From positions 3,038,001-3,102,000 of the forward strand of contig NZ_CP107928.1 in NCBI RefSeq assembly GCF_036030735.1: a stretch of DNA of 64,000 nt, written 5' to 3'. The notes under the pieces were generated by a model, which worked only from the letters and a program-made list of their open reading frames with translations, made no database searches and was not told the DNA's origin. The stretch comes from Streptomyces sp. NBC_00425. Its GTDB lineage: Bacteria > Actinomycetota > Actinomycetes > Streptomycetales > Streptomycetaceae. The position numbers and the translations under genes are program-made. Shown here piece after piece: positions 45,151-54,907 of this stretch (positions are counted from its first letter, which is position 1; each line of letters begins with the position of its first letter).

Positions 45151-46410
45151 TCAGCCGGACCCGTCCCGTGAGCCGCCCCGGCGGTTGTGTGCCCGGGTCC
45201 ACAGCTGCTGCACGCGCGCGAGCGGCCCGGGCCCCTCGCCACGCCCCCGGTGGCCGTGCACCCGGGGGTCGTCCGTCACGGCGTACCGCTTCACGTACGC
45301 GCCCAGGAACGCCTGGAGCGTGGCCACCGCCGGGATGGAGATCAGCGCGCCTATCGCGCCCAGCAGGGCGGTGCCCGCGATGACGGAGCCGAAGGCGACG
45401 GCGGGGTGGATGTCGACGGTCTTCGAGGTCAGCTTGGGCTGCAGCATGTAGTTCTCGAACTGCTGGTACACCACGACGAAGATCAGCACCCACAGCGCGT
45501 ACAGCGGCGAGACCGTGAAGGCGATCAGCATCGGCAGGGCGCCCGCCAGATAGGTGCCGATCGTGGGGATGAACTGCGAGACCACGCCCACCCAGACGGC
45601 GAGCACGGGCGCGTACGGGATGCCGAGGGCCTGCAGCAGCACATAGTGCGCCACACCGGAGATCAGCGCCATCAGCCCACGGGAGTAGAGGTAGCCGCCG
45701 GTCTTGTCGACGGCGATCTCCCAGGCGCGCAGCACCTCGGCCTGCTTGGCCGGCGGCAGGACGGAACACAGGGCCCGGCGCAGCCGCGGTCCGTCGGCGG
45801 CGAAGTAGAACGAGAACAGGGCGATCGTCAGCAGCTGGAAAAGACCGCCGAGGACCTGCGTGGAGACGTCCAGGACGCCGGCGGCGCTGTTCTGTGCGTA
45901 CTTGCGCAGCCAGTCGGAGTGGAGCAGGCCCTCCTGGATGTCCACACGCCTGAGTTCGGTGTGGAACGTGGTGTTGATCCAGTGGATCACGGAGTCCAGG
46001 TACTCGGGGAAGCCCTCGATCATCTTGATGATCTGCCCCGCGAGCATCGAGCCGAGCAGCGTGAAGAATCCGGCGACCACGATCAGCAGGCCGAAGAAGA
46101 CCAGGAAGGTGGCGAGGCCCCTGCGCATCCCGCGGGCGGCCATCCGGCTGACCGCGGGCTCCACTGCGAGGGCCAGGAAGAACGCGATGAGCACGTTGAG
46201 CAGCAGGCCGATGAGCTGGTGGAACGCCCACGTGCCGAGTTGGAACGCCGCGACGAGGGCGAGCGCGAGCACCATGGCGCGCGGCAGCCAGCGTGGCATG
46301 CGCGCGCCCTGCGCGGCGCCGCCGTCGGCCGGGGGAGGTCCGGTGGGCGGCGTCGTGTCGTGCGGGGGCGCGTTCCGGGGCGTCTGCCCGGTCTCGTCAG
46401 TGGGTGCCAC
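45151..46410 (-). CDS. AI-2E family transporter (PerM/YdiK-like)
   Basis: 419 aa. The permease family has about eight spans in this arrangement: spans at about 43-85 and 95-125, a long extracellular region to about 205, then the C-terminal bundle with Q-F-I-P-T-I-G near 285-291 and the P-K-L-T-S-K-T-V-D-I-H-P segment near 327-338 that is the family hallmark. Despite the name, most members export substrates other than autoinducer 2. A Pro/Thr-rich N-terminal extension and a basic C-terminal tail are additions. Starts with GTG at 46410. Confidence 0.88.
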   Translation of the reverse strand: MAPTDETGQTPRNAPPHDTTPPTGPPPADGGAAQGARMPRWLPRAMVLALALVAAFQLGTWAFHQLIGLLLNVLIAFFLALAVEPAVSRMAARGMRRGLATFLVFFGLLIVVAGFFTLLGSMLAGQIIKMIEGFPEYLDSVIHWINTTFHTELRRVDIQEGLLHSDWLRKYAQNSAAGVLDVSTQVLGGLFQLLTIALFSFYFAADGPRLRRALCSVLPPAKQAEVLRAWEIAVDKTGGYLYSRGLMALISGVAHYVLLQALGIPYAPVLAVWVGVVSQFIPTIGTYLAGALPMLIAFTVSPLYALWVLIFVVVYQQFENYMLQPKLTSKTVDIHPAVAFGSVIAGTALLGAIGALISIPAVATLQAFLGAYVKRYAVTDDPRVHGHRGRGEGPGPLARVQQLWTRAHNRRGGSRDGSG

Positions 46411-46470
46411 GGACCAAGTCTCGCCTACGCCACCGACAATCGGACCGCCGCCGGTGATCTTCTCGATGTA

Positions 46471-46665
46471 TCAGCGCATCTCCTGAGGAACGTTCATCAC
46501 CGCGCAGACCACGCGCCATACGTCCTTGGCCGCCCAGCCCTCCGCCAGCGCCTCGTGCACGGTGCGTCCGCCGAGTTCCGTCATCACGTGATCGCGCGCG
46601 AAGGTCTCGGCGTACCCCCTGCCGAAGTGCTCGTCCATCCGCTGCCAGAAGACCGTCAACCGCAT
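46471..46665 (-). CDS. DUF3046 domain protein
   Basis: 64 aa. A small, wholly conserved actinobacterial protein: M-R-L-T-x-F-W-x-R-M at the start, R-D-H-V-M-T-E-L-G-G-R-T-V near 25-37, and W-R-V-V-C at 50-54 towards the end. Its function is unknown. It is found near recA/recX in many actinomycetes, as here. Confirmed start ATG at 46665; a longer frame is present but does not fit the family. Confidence 0.88.
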   Translation of the reverse strand: MRLTVFWQRMDEHFGRGYAETFARDHVMTELGGRTVHEALAEGWAAKDVWRVVCAVMNVPQEMR

Positions 46666-46744
46666 GACATCAGTATCCCGCCCTCGGGGGCGTCCCCTTG
46701 CGTGAGCGCCTGTCGAGACCGCTTTCCGCCCTACGGTCTGACGC

Positions 46745-47689
46745 ATGGCCGAAACCGGAGCATCCCCACTCCCCCCGACGCCCCCGGCGCACTCCCCGCT
46801 CTTCCGCGCCGAGCACTTCGTCTGGCTCACCGCGCGCGTGCTGGAGCAGCGCATCTTCGCGCACGACTTCCTGCACGGCGCCGCCGACCCCGTCGAGACC
46901 GCCCTCGACGCCTACCGCAACGAGGACGGCGGATACGGCCACGCGCTGGAACCCGACCTGCGCGGTCCCGTCAGCCAGCCCCTGCACACCGCGCACGCCC
47001 TGCGGGTGCTGGACTCCGTCGGGCGTCTCGGCGGCAGGCGCGCGGAGCGGACGTGCGACTACCTGACGTCCGTGTCCACCGGTGACGGCGCGCTGCCGGC
47101 GATCCTTCCCAGCCAGCGCGGCTACCCGGCCGCTCCGTTCATCCCGATCGTGGACGACCCGCCCAGCGACCTGCTGGCCACCGGGCCGGTGGTGGGTCTG
47201 CTGCACCGCAACGACGTGTGGCACGCCTGGCTGTTCCGGGCCACGGACTTCTGTTGGCAGGCGGTGGACTCCCTGGAGCGGTCGCATCCGTACGAGATCC
47301 AGGCCGCGGTGGCCTTCCTGGACGCCGTTCCCGACCGCCCGCGCGCGGAGTGGGCCGCCGACCGTCTGGGCCGCCTGGTGCGCGAACAACGGCTCGTCGT
47401 GCTGGAGCCGGACCGCGCCGACGCCTACCCGGTCCCTTCCGGCTACGCCCCCGGCGAGCACCACTTCCCGTACGACTTCGCCCGGACGCCGCACTCCCTC
47501 GCGCGCGCGTGGTTCACCGACGACGAGATGGCGCGCTCCCTGGACCACCTCGCCGGCGCGCAGGAGGAGGACGGCGGCTGGCCCGTCCGCTGGCGCCGTT
47601 GGGCGCCCGGCACCGCACTGGAGGCGCGCCCCATGGTGACGATCGAGGCGCTGCGCACCCTGCGGGCCCACGGCCGCGCCATCGGCTGA
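46745..47689 (+). CDS. Alpha/alpha-toroid (prenyltransferase/squalene-cyclase repeat-like) protein
   Basis: 314 aa. Internal repeats with G-G-Y-G-H near residue 60 and E-D-G-G-W-P-V near 278 resemble QW-type repeats of the six-hairpin toroid shared by terpene cyclases, protein prenyltransferases and some glycosidase-like proteins. It is too short for squalene-hopene cyclase and lacks the D-x-D-D acid motif, so cyclase activity is not supported. No signal peptide. The gene is an isolated plus-strand unit divergent from DUF3046; an ATG at 46745 with weak Shine-Dalgarno begins it. I would treat it as a structural homologue of unknown role. Confidence 0.65.
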   Translation: MAETGASPLPPTPPAHSPLFRAEHFVWLTARVLEQRIFAHDFLHGAADPVETALDAYRNEDGGYGHALEPDLRGPVSQPLHTAHALRVLDSVGRLGGRRAERTCDYLTSVSTGDGALPAILPSQRGYPAAPFIPIVDDPPSDLLATGPVVGLLHRNDVWHAWLFRATDFCWQAVDSLERSHPYEIQAAVAFLDAVPDRPRAEWAADRLGRLVREQRLVVLEPDRADAYPVPSGYAPGEHHFPYDFARTPHSLARAWFTDDEMARSLDHLAGAQEEDGGWPVRWRRWAPGTALEARPMVTIEALRTLRAHGRAIG

Positions 47690-47875
47690 CCGAAGGCGGC
47701 CACGGTCGGCGGCGTCCACGAGGCCAGGGCCACGCCTTCGCCCCGTCCTCCCGTGCGCCCGCCGCACGGCACGCCCGCGCCCGTCCCCGGCTGCATCCGC
47801 CCGCGTCCCCGTCCACGGCTCCTTCCGCCCGTGTCCCCCGTGTCTCTCTCGACCCGTCCGTCCGCCCCGTCTCCC

Positions 47876-48184
47876 TCAGCCGCCCAGGGCACGGACTCCC
47901 GCCGTCACCGCCACGGCTGCCGCGACGACGAGCAGGAAAGGGGCCCGCAGCACGAGGGCGACGGCGGCCGCGGCCAGCCCCGCGGCCCTGGCGTCCAGCA
48001 CGAGCGCATGCCCGTCCGCGAAGGTCTGTTGGGCCGTGAGGGCAGCCAGCAGCGCCACGGGAAGGAGCGCGGCGGAGCGCCTGACCAGCGGTCGTTCGAG
48101 CGCGCCGGCGGGGACGAGCAGTCCGGCGAGTTTGACGGCGTAGCAGCCGAGCGCCGTCGCGGCGATCGCGATCCAGGTGTTCAA
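47876..48184 (-). CDS. azlD: AzlD-like branched-chain amino acid export subunit
   Basis: 102 aa with about four spans (residues 1-20, 35-52, 62-80 and 82-100). The layout A-L-x-x-Y-x-x-K-L-x-G, then R-R-S-A-A-L-L-P-V-A-L-L-A-A-L, is typical of AzlD, the small partner of AzlC. The TTG at 48184 overlaps the AzlC stop by 4 bp (TTGA), with GGAGGAG upstream in the end of azlC. Together AzlCD form an exporter of branched-chain amino acids or analogues such as azaleucine. Confidence 0.85.
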   Translation of the reverse strand: MNTWIAIAATALGCYAVKLAGLLVPAGALERPLVRRSAALLPVALLAALTAQQTFADGHALVLDARAAGLAAAAVALVLRAPFLLVVAAAVAVTAGVRALGG

Positions 48185-48924
48185 CGCTGCTCCTCCTTCG
48201 CGTCGCCGCGGCCGGCTCCGCGCCGGCCCTCGAGGTACAGGACGACCGGCACGGCGAGCGCGGCCGTCAGAACGGGCACTCCGGCGGGCAGGACGGGCAG
48301 CAGTCCGAGCCCGAGGAGCACCGCGATCGCGGCGACGGTCCGCTCGGCCGCGGTCTGCAGCATGGGCGCGAGCAGCGCCAGGAAGACGGCCGGGCCGGCC
48401 GCGTCCAGACCCCACGCGTCGGTGTCGCCGACGGCCTCGGCGCCCAGGGCGCCCAGCAGCGTCGTGAGGTTCCACAGGACGTACAGGGTCAGCCCGGTGA
48501 CCGCGAAACCCAGGCGCGCCGGACGCCGCCCCGGCTGCGCCAGCGAGACCGCCGTCGTCTCGTCGATCACCCAGTGGGCGGCGAACGGGCGCACCGCGCG
48601 CGGGAGGGCCAGCAACTGCGACAGGCGCAGTCCGTAGAACGCGTTGCGCACCCCCAGGAAGAAGGCGCCCGCGGCTGCGGTCAGGGGGTTGCCGCCCGCC
48701 GCCAGCGCCCCGACGAGCGCGAACTGGGATGCGCCGGTGAACACCAGAAGGCTGAGCGCGCAGGTCTGCCACACCGAGAGTCCGCTGCCCGCCGAGGTCA
48801 CCCCGAAGGCGAATCCGGAGAGGCCTACGGCGATGCCGACCCCGAGGGAGTCCCGTACGACGGCGGCGTCGGACTTTCCTCCGTCGTCGGCCCGTATGTC
48901 CGTGAAAGCTGTCTGTTCTGCCAC
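48181..48924 (-). CDS. azlC: AzlC family branched-chain amino acid exporter
   Basis: 247 aa from the GTG at 48924. Multi-span protein with a long hydrophobic core after residue 30; F-x-G-A-S-Q-F-A near 58-65 and the R-N-A-F-Y-G-L-R-L segment near 93-101 are AzlC hallmarks, followed by the V-I-D-E-T-x-A-V motif near 117-124. The N-terminus overlaps the end of the upstream AraC-type regulator frame by 100 bp, which is exceptional. If AzlC really starts at 48924, the regulator's C-terminal tail must be translated from the same DNA in another frame. Later AzlC starts would remove only poorly conserved residues. Confidence 0.85.
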   Translation of the reverse strand: MAEQTAFTDIRADDGGKSDAAVVRDSLGVGIAVGLSGFAFGVTSAGSGLSVWQTCALSLLVFTGASQFALVGALAAGGNPLTAAAGAFFLGVRNAFYGLRLSQLLALPRAVRPFAAHWVIDETTAVSLAQPGRRPARLGFAVTGLTLYVLWNLTTLLGALGAEAVGDTDAWGLDAAGPAVFLALLAPMLQTAAERTVAAIAVLLGLGLLPVLPAGVPVLTAALAVPVVLYLEGRRGAGRGDAKEEQR

Positions 48925-49793
48925 GACCGTGACGGTACGAGAAGGGGTCCGGGCGGGTCTTGTACGTTCTTGCGCTCGCGCTGGTACGCCCCCGGGGGGA
49001 CGCCCACGATGCGCGCGAAATGGCGGTTGAGGTGGGGCTGGTCGGTGAATCCCACCGTGACGGCCGCCTCGGCCGGCGCCGTCCCCGCGTCCAGCAGCCG
49101 TCGCGCCCGACGCACGCGTGCGTCGGTGAGCCAGGCGTGGGGCGGCAGTCCGTACACGTCCCTGAAGGCCCGCAGCAGGGCGAACGGGCTGGTTCCCAGG
49201 TCCGCGGCCAGCTGTTCCAGCGTGGGCGGGTCCGCCAGCCGTTCCTCCAGCACACCGCGCGCGCGTGCCGCTGTCCGCGCCCCGGCGGTCCGGATCTCCC
49301 GTTGCGGCAACGGCCCGCCGTTCAGACGCAGGAGCCGCGTGACGGCAACCCGCAGCAGTGTGTCGGCGGCCAGCGCGTTGCCCTCCTCGGCGGCCCGGAG
49401 CACCTGGTGGACGAGCCCGACGGCGTACGGATCGTCGAGCACGGGGCTGACGAAGCCCGGGGCGCCGCGAAGGGTCGTCGTCTCGGCCGCGATCTCGGCC
49501 ACCAGAGCGGGGGACGGGTACACCGCCCCGTACCGCCAACCCTCGGGCACGCCGGCCCGTCCGGTGTGCGGGGTGTCGGGGTTGACCAGGGCGAGCGTTC
49601 CGGCTCCCGCGTGCTGATCGGAGCCGCTGTGCTGGAAGACCTCCACGCCGTCGGCGATGGCGGCGATCACGAAATGCTCGTGGGTGTGCCGCACGAACGT
49701 CTTGCGGACATAGCGGGCCCGCAGGAGGTCGACACCGGGCAGCTCCGGGTACTGCCAGTGCCGCGCCCGCTCCCCGGAACCCGAACTCGCCAC
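48825..49793 (-). CDS. AraC-family transcriptional regulator
   Basis: 322 aa. The N-terminal cupin (AraC_binding) domain spans about 20-110 (T-H-E-H-F-V near 39-44). Two helix-turn-helix motifs lie in about 185-285, including L-A-A-D-L-G-T-S-P-F-A-L-L-R-A-F and G-F-T-D-Q-P-H-L-N-R-H-F. After the AraC domain (ending near R-E-R-K) a tail of about 45 residues overlaps azlC. The GTG at 49793 follows GGAG at 9 bases. It probably regulates azlCD directly, as AraC-AzlCD triplets are common. Divergent from lhr with a short 137-bp gap. Confidence 0.85.
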   Translation of the reverse strand: MASSGSGERARHWQYPELPGVDLLRARYVRKTFVRHTHEHFVIAAIADGVEVFQHSGSDQHAGAGTLALVNPDTPHTGRAGVPEGWRYGAVYPSPALVAEIAAETTTLRGAPGFVSPVLDDPYAVGLVHQVLRAAEEGNALAADTLLRVAVTRLLRLNGGPLPQREIRTAGARTAARARGVLEERLADPPTLEQLAADLGTSPFALLRAFRDVYGLPPHAWLTDARVRRARRLLDAGTAPAEAAVTVGFTDQPHLNRHFARIVGVPPGAYQRERKNVQDPPGPLLVPSRSWQNRQLSRTYGPTTEESPTPPSYGTPSGSASP

Positions 49794-49930
49794 CCGACCA
49801 TTCTCCGTGACGCGCCTGCGGAACGCCGACGTGCCGGGGAACGGGGGCGGCCGCCGCTCCACACGACCGTTCACCCGGCGTGTTCTCGCAGCTCAGGGCC
49901 TTTGTCAGTGGACGGGTGCAGGATGGACGC

Positions 49931-52900
49931 ATGGTCAGCTCCGCTCATCGAGCCCTCGACGGCTTCTCCCCCGCGACCCGCGCCTGGTTCACGGGGGCGT
50001 TCTCCGCGCCCACCGCGGCCCAGGCCGGCGCGTGGCGAGCCATCGGCGAGGGCTCCGACGTGCTGGTGGTGGCCCCGACCGGTTCCGGCAAGACGCTGGC
50101 CGCCTTTCTGGCCGCCCTGGACCAGCTGGCGTCGACGCCGCCGCCCGCCGACCCGAAGAAGCGCTGCCGGGTCCTCTACGTCTCCCCGCTCAAGGCCCTC
50201 GCGGTCGACGTGGAGCGCAACCTGCGCAGTCCGCTGACCGGCATCCGTCAGGAGTCCGTGCGTCTGGGCCTGGTCGAGCCCGAGATCAAGGTCGGCATCC
50301 GTTCCGGCGACACCCCGCCCGCCGAGCGCCGCGCCTTGTCCACCCGCCCGCCGGACATCCTGATCACGACGCCGGAGTCGCTGTTCCTGATGCTCACGTC
50401 GGCCACCCGCGACGCGCTGACCGGCATCGAGTCGGTGATCCTGGACGAGGTGCACGCGGTGGCGGGGACCAAGCGCGGCGCGCACCTCGCCCTCTCCCTG
50501 GAGCGGTTGGACGAGCTGCTGCCCAGGCCCGCCCGTCGCATCGGCCTGTCGGCCACGGTCCGTCCGGTCGACGAGGTGGCCCGCTATCTCTCCCCGCACC
50601 GCAAGGTGGAGATCGTCCAGCCGAAGTCCGGCAAGGAGTTCGACCTCTCGGTCGTCGTCCCCGTGGAGGATCTGGGCGAGCTGGGCGGCTCTCCGGTGGC
50701 CGAGGGCACCGAAGGAGCCGAACGCCCCTCGATCTGGCCGCACGTCGAGGAGCGGATCACCGACCTCGTCCAGGCCCACCGCTCGACCATCGTGTTCGCC
50801 AACTCGCGCCGTCTCGCCGAGCGCCTGTGCAACCGGCTCAACGAGATCGCCTACGAGCGCGCCACCGGCGAGCCGCTGGGCGAGCATCACTCCCCCGCCC
50901 AGTTGATGGGCGGCTCCGGCGCCGCCCAGGGAGCCCCGAGCGTCATCGCGCGCGCCCACCACGGCTCGGTCTCCAAGGAGCAGCGGGCCCTGGTGGAGGA
51001 GGACCTCAAGGCGGGCCGGCTGCCGGCCGTGGTGGCGACCTCCAGTCTCGAGCTCGGCATCGACATGGGGGCGGTGGACCTCGTCGTGCAGGTGGAGTCG
51101 CCGCCCTCGGTGGCCTCCGGTCTCCAGCGTGTCGGGCGTGCCGGGCACCAGGTGGGCGCGGTGTCCACCGGCGTGGTCTTCCCGAAGTACCGGGGCGACC
51201 TCGTCCAGGCGGCCGTGGTGACCGAGCGGATGCGCACGGGCTCGATCGAGTCCCTGCGGGTGCCCGCCAACCCGTTGGACGTCCTGGCGCAGCAGCTCGT
51301 CGCGATGACGGCCCTCGACACCTGGCAGGTGGACGACCTGCTGGCCCTGGTCCGCCGCGCCGCTCCCTTCGCGGCGCTTCCGGAGTCCGCGTTCACGGCC
51401 GTCCTGGACATGCTGGCCGGCCGCTATCCGTCCGACGCGTTCGCCGAGCTGCGCCCGCGCGTGGTGTGGGACCGGGTCGCGGGGACGGTCACCGGCCGCC
51501 CGGGAGCCCAGCGCCTCGCCGTCACCTCCGGGGGCACGATCCCCGACCGGGGTCTGTTCGGCGTCTTCCTGGCGGGCTCCGACCCCAAGAAGGGCGGCGG
51601 CCGGGTCGGTGAACTCGACGAGGAGATGGTCTACGAGTCCCGCGTGGGTGACGTCTTCACCCTCGGCACCAGCTCCTGGCGCATCGAGGACATCACCCGC
51701 GACCGGGTCCTGGTCTCCCCCGCCCCCGGCGTTCCGGGTCGTCTGCCGTTCTGGAAGGGCGACCAGCTGGGCCGGCCGCTGGAGCTCGGCCGCGCGGTGG
51801 GCGCGTTCCTGCGCGAGGTCGGCTCGCTCTCCAAGGAGGACGCCCGGCTGCGCCTGCTCACGGCGGGCCTCGACGCGTGGGCGGCCGACAACGTGCTCTC
51901 CTACCTGGACGAGCAGCGCCAGGCCTGCGGCCACATCCCCGACGACCGCACGATCGTCGTCGAGCGCTTCCGCGACGAGCTGGGGGACTGGCGCGTCGTC
52001 GTCCACTCCCCGTTCGGCGCCCAGGTGCACGCCCCCTGGGCGCTCGCGCTGGGGGCGAAGCTCTCCGAGCGGTACGGCATGGACGCCCAGGTGATGCACG
52101 CCGACGACGGGATCGTGCTGCGGCTGCCCGACGCCGATCTGATGGGCCTGGACCTCCTCGACCAGGAACCGCTGAAGGCCGGCGCGGAGTACGACGCCGA
52201 ACAGGCCCCGGTCGGCGCGGCGGACGTCGTCTTCGACAAGGGCGAGGTCGATCAGATCGTCACCGACCAGGTCGGCGGCTCGGCCCTGTTCGCGGCTCGC
52301 TTCCGCGAGTGCGCCGCCCGCGCGCTGCTGCTGCCGCGCCGCAACCCGGGCAGGCGCACCCCGCTGTGGCAGCAGCGTCAGCGCGCCGCCCAGTTGCTGC
52401 AGGTGGCGAGCGAGTTCGGCTCCTTCCCGATCGTGCTGGAAGCGATCCGCGAGTGCCTCCAGGACGTGTTCGACGTCCCCGGCCTCGTGGAGCTGATGGG
52501 CGACCTGGAGTCGCGCAAGGTGCGCCTGGTCGAGGTCACCACCGCGGAGCCGTCCCCCTTCGCCCGTTCCCTGCTCTTCGGCTACGTCGCCCAGTTCCTC
52601 TACGAGGGGGACTCCCCGCTCGCCGAGCGCCGCGCCGCCGCCCTCTCCCTGGACTCACGCCTGCTGGCCGAACTGCTCGGCCAGGCGGAACTGCGCGAAC
52701 TGCTCGACGCCGACGTCCTCGCCGAACTGGAACAGGAACTCCAGTGGCTCACCGAGGACCGCCGGGCGAAGGACGCCGAGGGCGTGGCAGACCTGCTGCG
52801 CCTCCTCGGCCCGCTCACCGACGCCGAGCTGTCCGAGCGGGGCGCCGAACCGCAGTGGGCGCAAGAACTGGCCGCCGCACGCCGCGCCATCCGGGTCCGT

Positions 52901-54850
52901 ATCGCCGGAGCCGACCACTGGGCCGCGATCGAGGACGCGGGACGGCTGCGCGACGCGCTCGGCACGGCACTCCCGGTCGGCGTGCCGGAAGCCTTCACGG
53001 AACCCGTGAAGGACCCTCTCGGCGACCTCCTCGCCCGCCACGCCCGCACCCACGGCCCCTTCACGTCCGCCGGCGCCGCCGCCCGCTTCGGCCTGGGCGC
53101 GGCGGTCACCGAGGGCGCCCTCCAGCGGCTCGCGGCGGGAGGGCGCGTCGTCCAGGGCGAGTTCCACCCGGCGGGCATCGGCCAGGAGTGGTGCGACGCG
53201 ACGGTCCTGCGCCGGCTGCGCCGCCGATCCCTGGCCGCCCTGCGGCACGAACTGGAACCGGTGCCACCGCCGGCGCTCGCCCAGTTCCTGCCCCAGTGGC
53301 AGCACATCGGCAGGGGTCACTCGCTGCGCGGCGTCGACGGACTGGTGCGCGCCATCGAGCAGTTGCAGGGTGCGTCGGTGCCCGCGTCGGCCCTGGAGAA
53401 GCTCGTCCTGCCGTCCCGCGTGCGCGACTACACCCCCGCGATGCTCGACGAACTCACGGCGACGGGCGAGGTGGTCTGGGCCGGCGCGGGCGGCCTCCCC
53501 GGAAAGGACGGCTGGATCTCCCTGTACGTGGCGGACGCCGCGCCCCTGCTGCTCCCCCCACCGCACCCGCTGGAGCTGACGGCGCTGCACCAGTCCGTGC
53601 TGGACGCGCTCTCCGCGGGCTACGGCCTGTTCTTCCGTCAGATCACCGACCAGGTCCGCGCCACCACCCACCCCGACGTCACGGACCCCCAACTCGCCGA
53701 CGCCCTCTGGGATCTGGCATGGTCCGGCCGGCTCACCAACGACACGCTGACCCCGATGCGCTCCCTGCTGGGCTCGGGCCGCACGGCCGGGTCCACGGCC
53801 CACCGCGCCAAGCGCGCGGTCCCGCGCGGCCGCTACGGCTCGCTGACGGCCGCGGCCCGCCCCGCCTCCCGCGGCGGCCCCCCGACCGTCGCCGGCCGCT
53901 GGTCCCTCCTCCCCGCCCACGAGCCCGATCCCACGGTCCGCGCCCACGCACTCGCCCGTACGCTCCTCGACCGGCACGGCGTGGTGACGCGCGGAGCGGT
54001 CGCCGCCGAGGGCGTCGAGGGCGGCTTCTCCGCGACGTACCGCATCCTGTCCGTCTTCGAGGAGAGCGGTCAGGCCCGCCGTGGGTACGTCGTCGAAGGC
54101 CTCGGCGCCGCCCAGTTCGCCATGGACGGCGCCGTGGACCGCCTGCGCGCGGTGGCCAACGCCCGCGACCGCGGCGAGCCCCTGCCCGGCCCGAACCCGA
54201 CCGCGCACGCCCAGGAGGACTTCGTCTTCCCCGACGACCTCCCGGCCGACGACGCGTGGAACATCCCGGGTGACCGCGCCTCCTTCGCCTCCCCGCTCGC
54301 CCCGCGAAGCGGCCCGGCCTCCCCGGACGAGTACGTCTCGCCGCGCGATCTCGCCTCCCCCGGCCCGGGCGGACCTCGTGGCGGCGGCGCGTTCCCGAAC
54401 GGCGCGCACTTCGCCGGCAGGTCCGGCCACGGCGGCCGCGACACGTCCGCCGCCTCCCGCGCCGTCGTCCTCGCCGCCGCCGACCCCGCGAACGCGTACG
54501 GTGCCGCCCTCGGCTGGCCCGAGCCGCCGAACGGCGCCGGCCACAAACCCGGCCGCAAGGCCGGCTCCCTGGTGGTCCTCGTCGACGGAGAACTGACGCT
54601 CTACATGGAGCGCGGCGGCAAGTCCCTGCTGGCCTGGCCCTCCGCTCCGGACGGTGAGGGCGCACCCGCCGACGACCCACGGCTGCACACCGCCGCGCAG
54701 GCGCTCGCCGAGGCCGCACGCGCGGGCGCCCTGGGCACGGTCACGGTGGAGCGCGTCAACGGCGGCTCGGCCCTCACCTCGCCCATCGGCGCCCTGCTGG
54801 AAGGAGCGGGCTTCATCGCGACCCCCCGAGGCCTGCGGCTGCGCGCATGA
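49931..54850 (+). CDS. lhr: ATP-dependent helicase Lhr
   Basis: 1639 aa, the largest gene in the window. An SF2 3'-5' helicase acting on DNA and RNA:DNA hybrids in repair. The N-terminal core has Walker A A-P-T-G-S-G-K-T (48-55), Walker B DEVH (172-175), S-A-T-V-R motif III and the helicase C domain with Q-R-V-G-R-A-G-H near 398-405, then the winged helix and the Lhr-specific beta domain to about 850. The C-terminal half (about 870-1639) is the Lhr-CTD. Insertions rich in Pro/Arg/Ser lie near 1290-1330 and 1445-1515. ATG at 49931 chosen over an upstream frame start at 49880. Confidence 0.93.
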   Translation: MVSSAHRALDGFSPATRAWFTGAFSAPTAAQAGAWRAIGEGSDVLVVAPTGSGKTLAAFLAALDQLASTPPPADPKKRCRVLYVSPLKALAVDVERNLRSPLTGIRQESVRLGLVEPEIKVGIRSGDTPPAERRALSTRPPDILITTPESLFLMLTSATRDALTGIESVILDEVHAVAGTKRGAHLALSLERLDELLPRPARRIGLSATVRPVDEVARYLSPHRKVEIVQPKSGKEFDLSVVVPVEDLGELGGSPVAEGTEGAERPSIWPHVEERITDLVQAHRSTIVFANSRRLAERLCNRLNEIAYERATGEPLGEHHSPAQLMGGSGAAQGAPSVIARAHHGSVSKEQRALVEEDLKAGRLPAVVATSSLELGIDMGAVDLVVQVESPPSVASGLQRVGRAGHQVGAVSTGVVFPKYRGDLVQAAVVTERMRTGSIESLRVPANPLDVLAQQLVAMTALDTWQVDDLLALVRRAAPFAALPESAFTAVLDMLAGRYPSDAFAELRPRVVWDRVAGTVTGRPGAQRLAVTSGGTIPDRGLFGVFLAGSDPKKGGGRVGELDEEMVYESRVGDVFTLGTSSWRIEDITRDRVLVSPAPGVPGRLPFWKGDQLGRPLELGRAVGAFLREVGSLSKEDARLRLLTAGLDAWAADNVLSYLDEQRQACGHIPDDRTIVVERFRDELGDWRVVVHSPFGAQVHAPWALALGAKLSERYGMDAQVMHADDGIVLRLPDADLMGLDLLDQEPLKAGAEYDAEQAPVGAADVVFDKGEVDQIVTDQVGGSALFAARFRECAARALLLPRRNPGRRTPLWQQRQRAAQLLQVASEFGSFPIVLEAIRECLQDVFDVPGLVELMGDLESRKVRLVEVTTAEPSPFARSLLFGYVAQFLYEGDSPLAERRAAALSLDSRLLAELLGQAELRELLDADVLAELEQELQWLTEDRRAKDAEGVADLLRLLGPLTDAELSERGAEPQWAQELAAARRAIRVRIAGADHWAAIEDAGRLRDALGTALPVGVPEAFTEPVKDPLGDLLARHARTHGPFTSAGAAARFGLGAAVTEGALQRLAAGGRVVQGEFHPAGIGQEWCDATVLRRLRRRSLAALRHELEPVPPPALAQFLPQWQHIGRGHSLRGVDGLVRAIEQLQGASVPASALEKLVLPSRVRDYTPAMLDELTATGEVVWAGAGGLPGKDGWISLYVADAAPLLLPPPHPLELTALHQSVLDALSAGYGLFFRQITDQVRATTHPDVTDPQLADALWDLAWSGRLTNDTLTPMRSLLGSGRTAGSTAHRAKRAVPRGRYGSLTAAARPASRGGPPTVAGRWSLLPAHEPDPTVRAHALARTLLDRHGVVTRGAVAAEGVEGGFSATYRILSVFEESGQARRGYVVEGLGAAQFAMDGAVDRLRAVANARDRGEPLPGPNPTAHAQEDFVFPDDLPADDAWNIPGDRASFASPLAPRSGPASPDEYVSPRDLASPGPGGPRGGGAFPNGAHFAGRSGHGGRDTSAASRAVVLAAADPANAYGAALGWPEPPNGAGHKPGRKAGSLVVLVDGELTLYMERGGKSLLAWPSAPDGEGAPADDPRLHTAAQALAEAARAGALGTVTVERVNGGSALTSPIGALLEGAGFIATPRGLRLRA

Positions 54851-54907
54851 CGATCAGCGACCTGCGTCCCCCGAGCCCGCCCGTCTCCCCCGTGTCACCC
54901 TTGACGC

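Noticed and set aside
49871..52099. 742-codon minus-strand frame
   Set aside because: Antisense to lhr, with no recognisable domain and His/Arg/Gly-rich composition typical of GC shadows.
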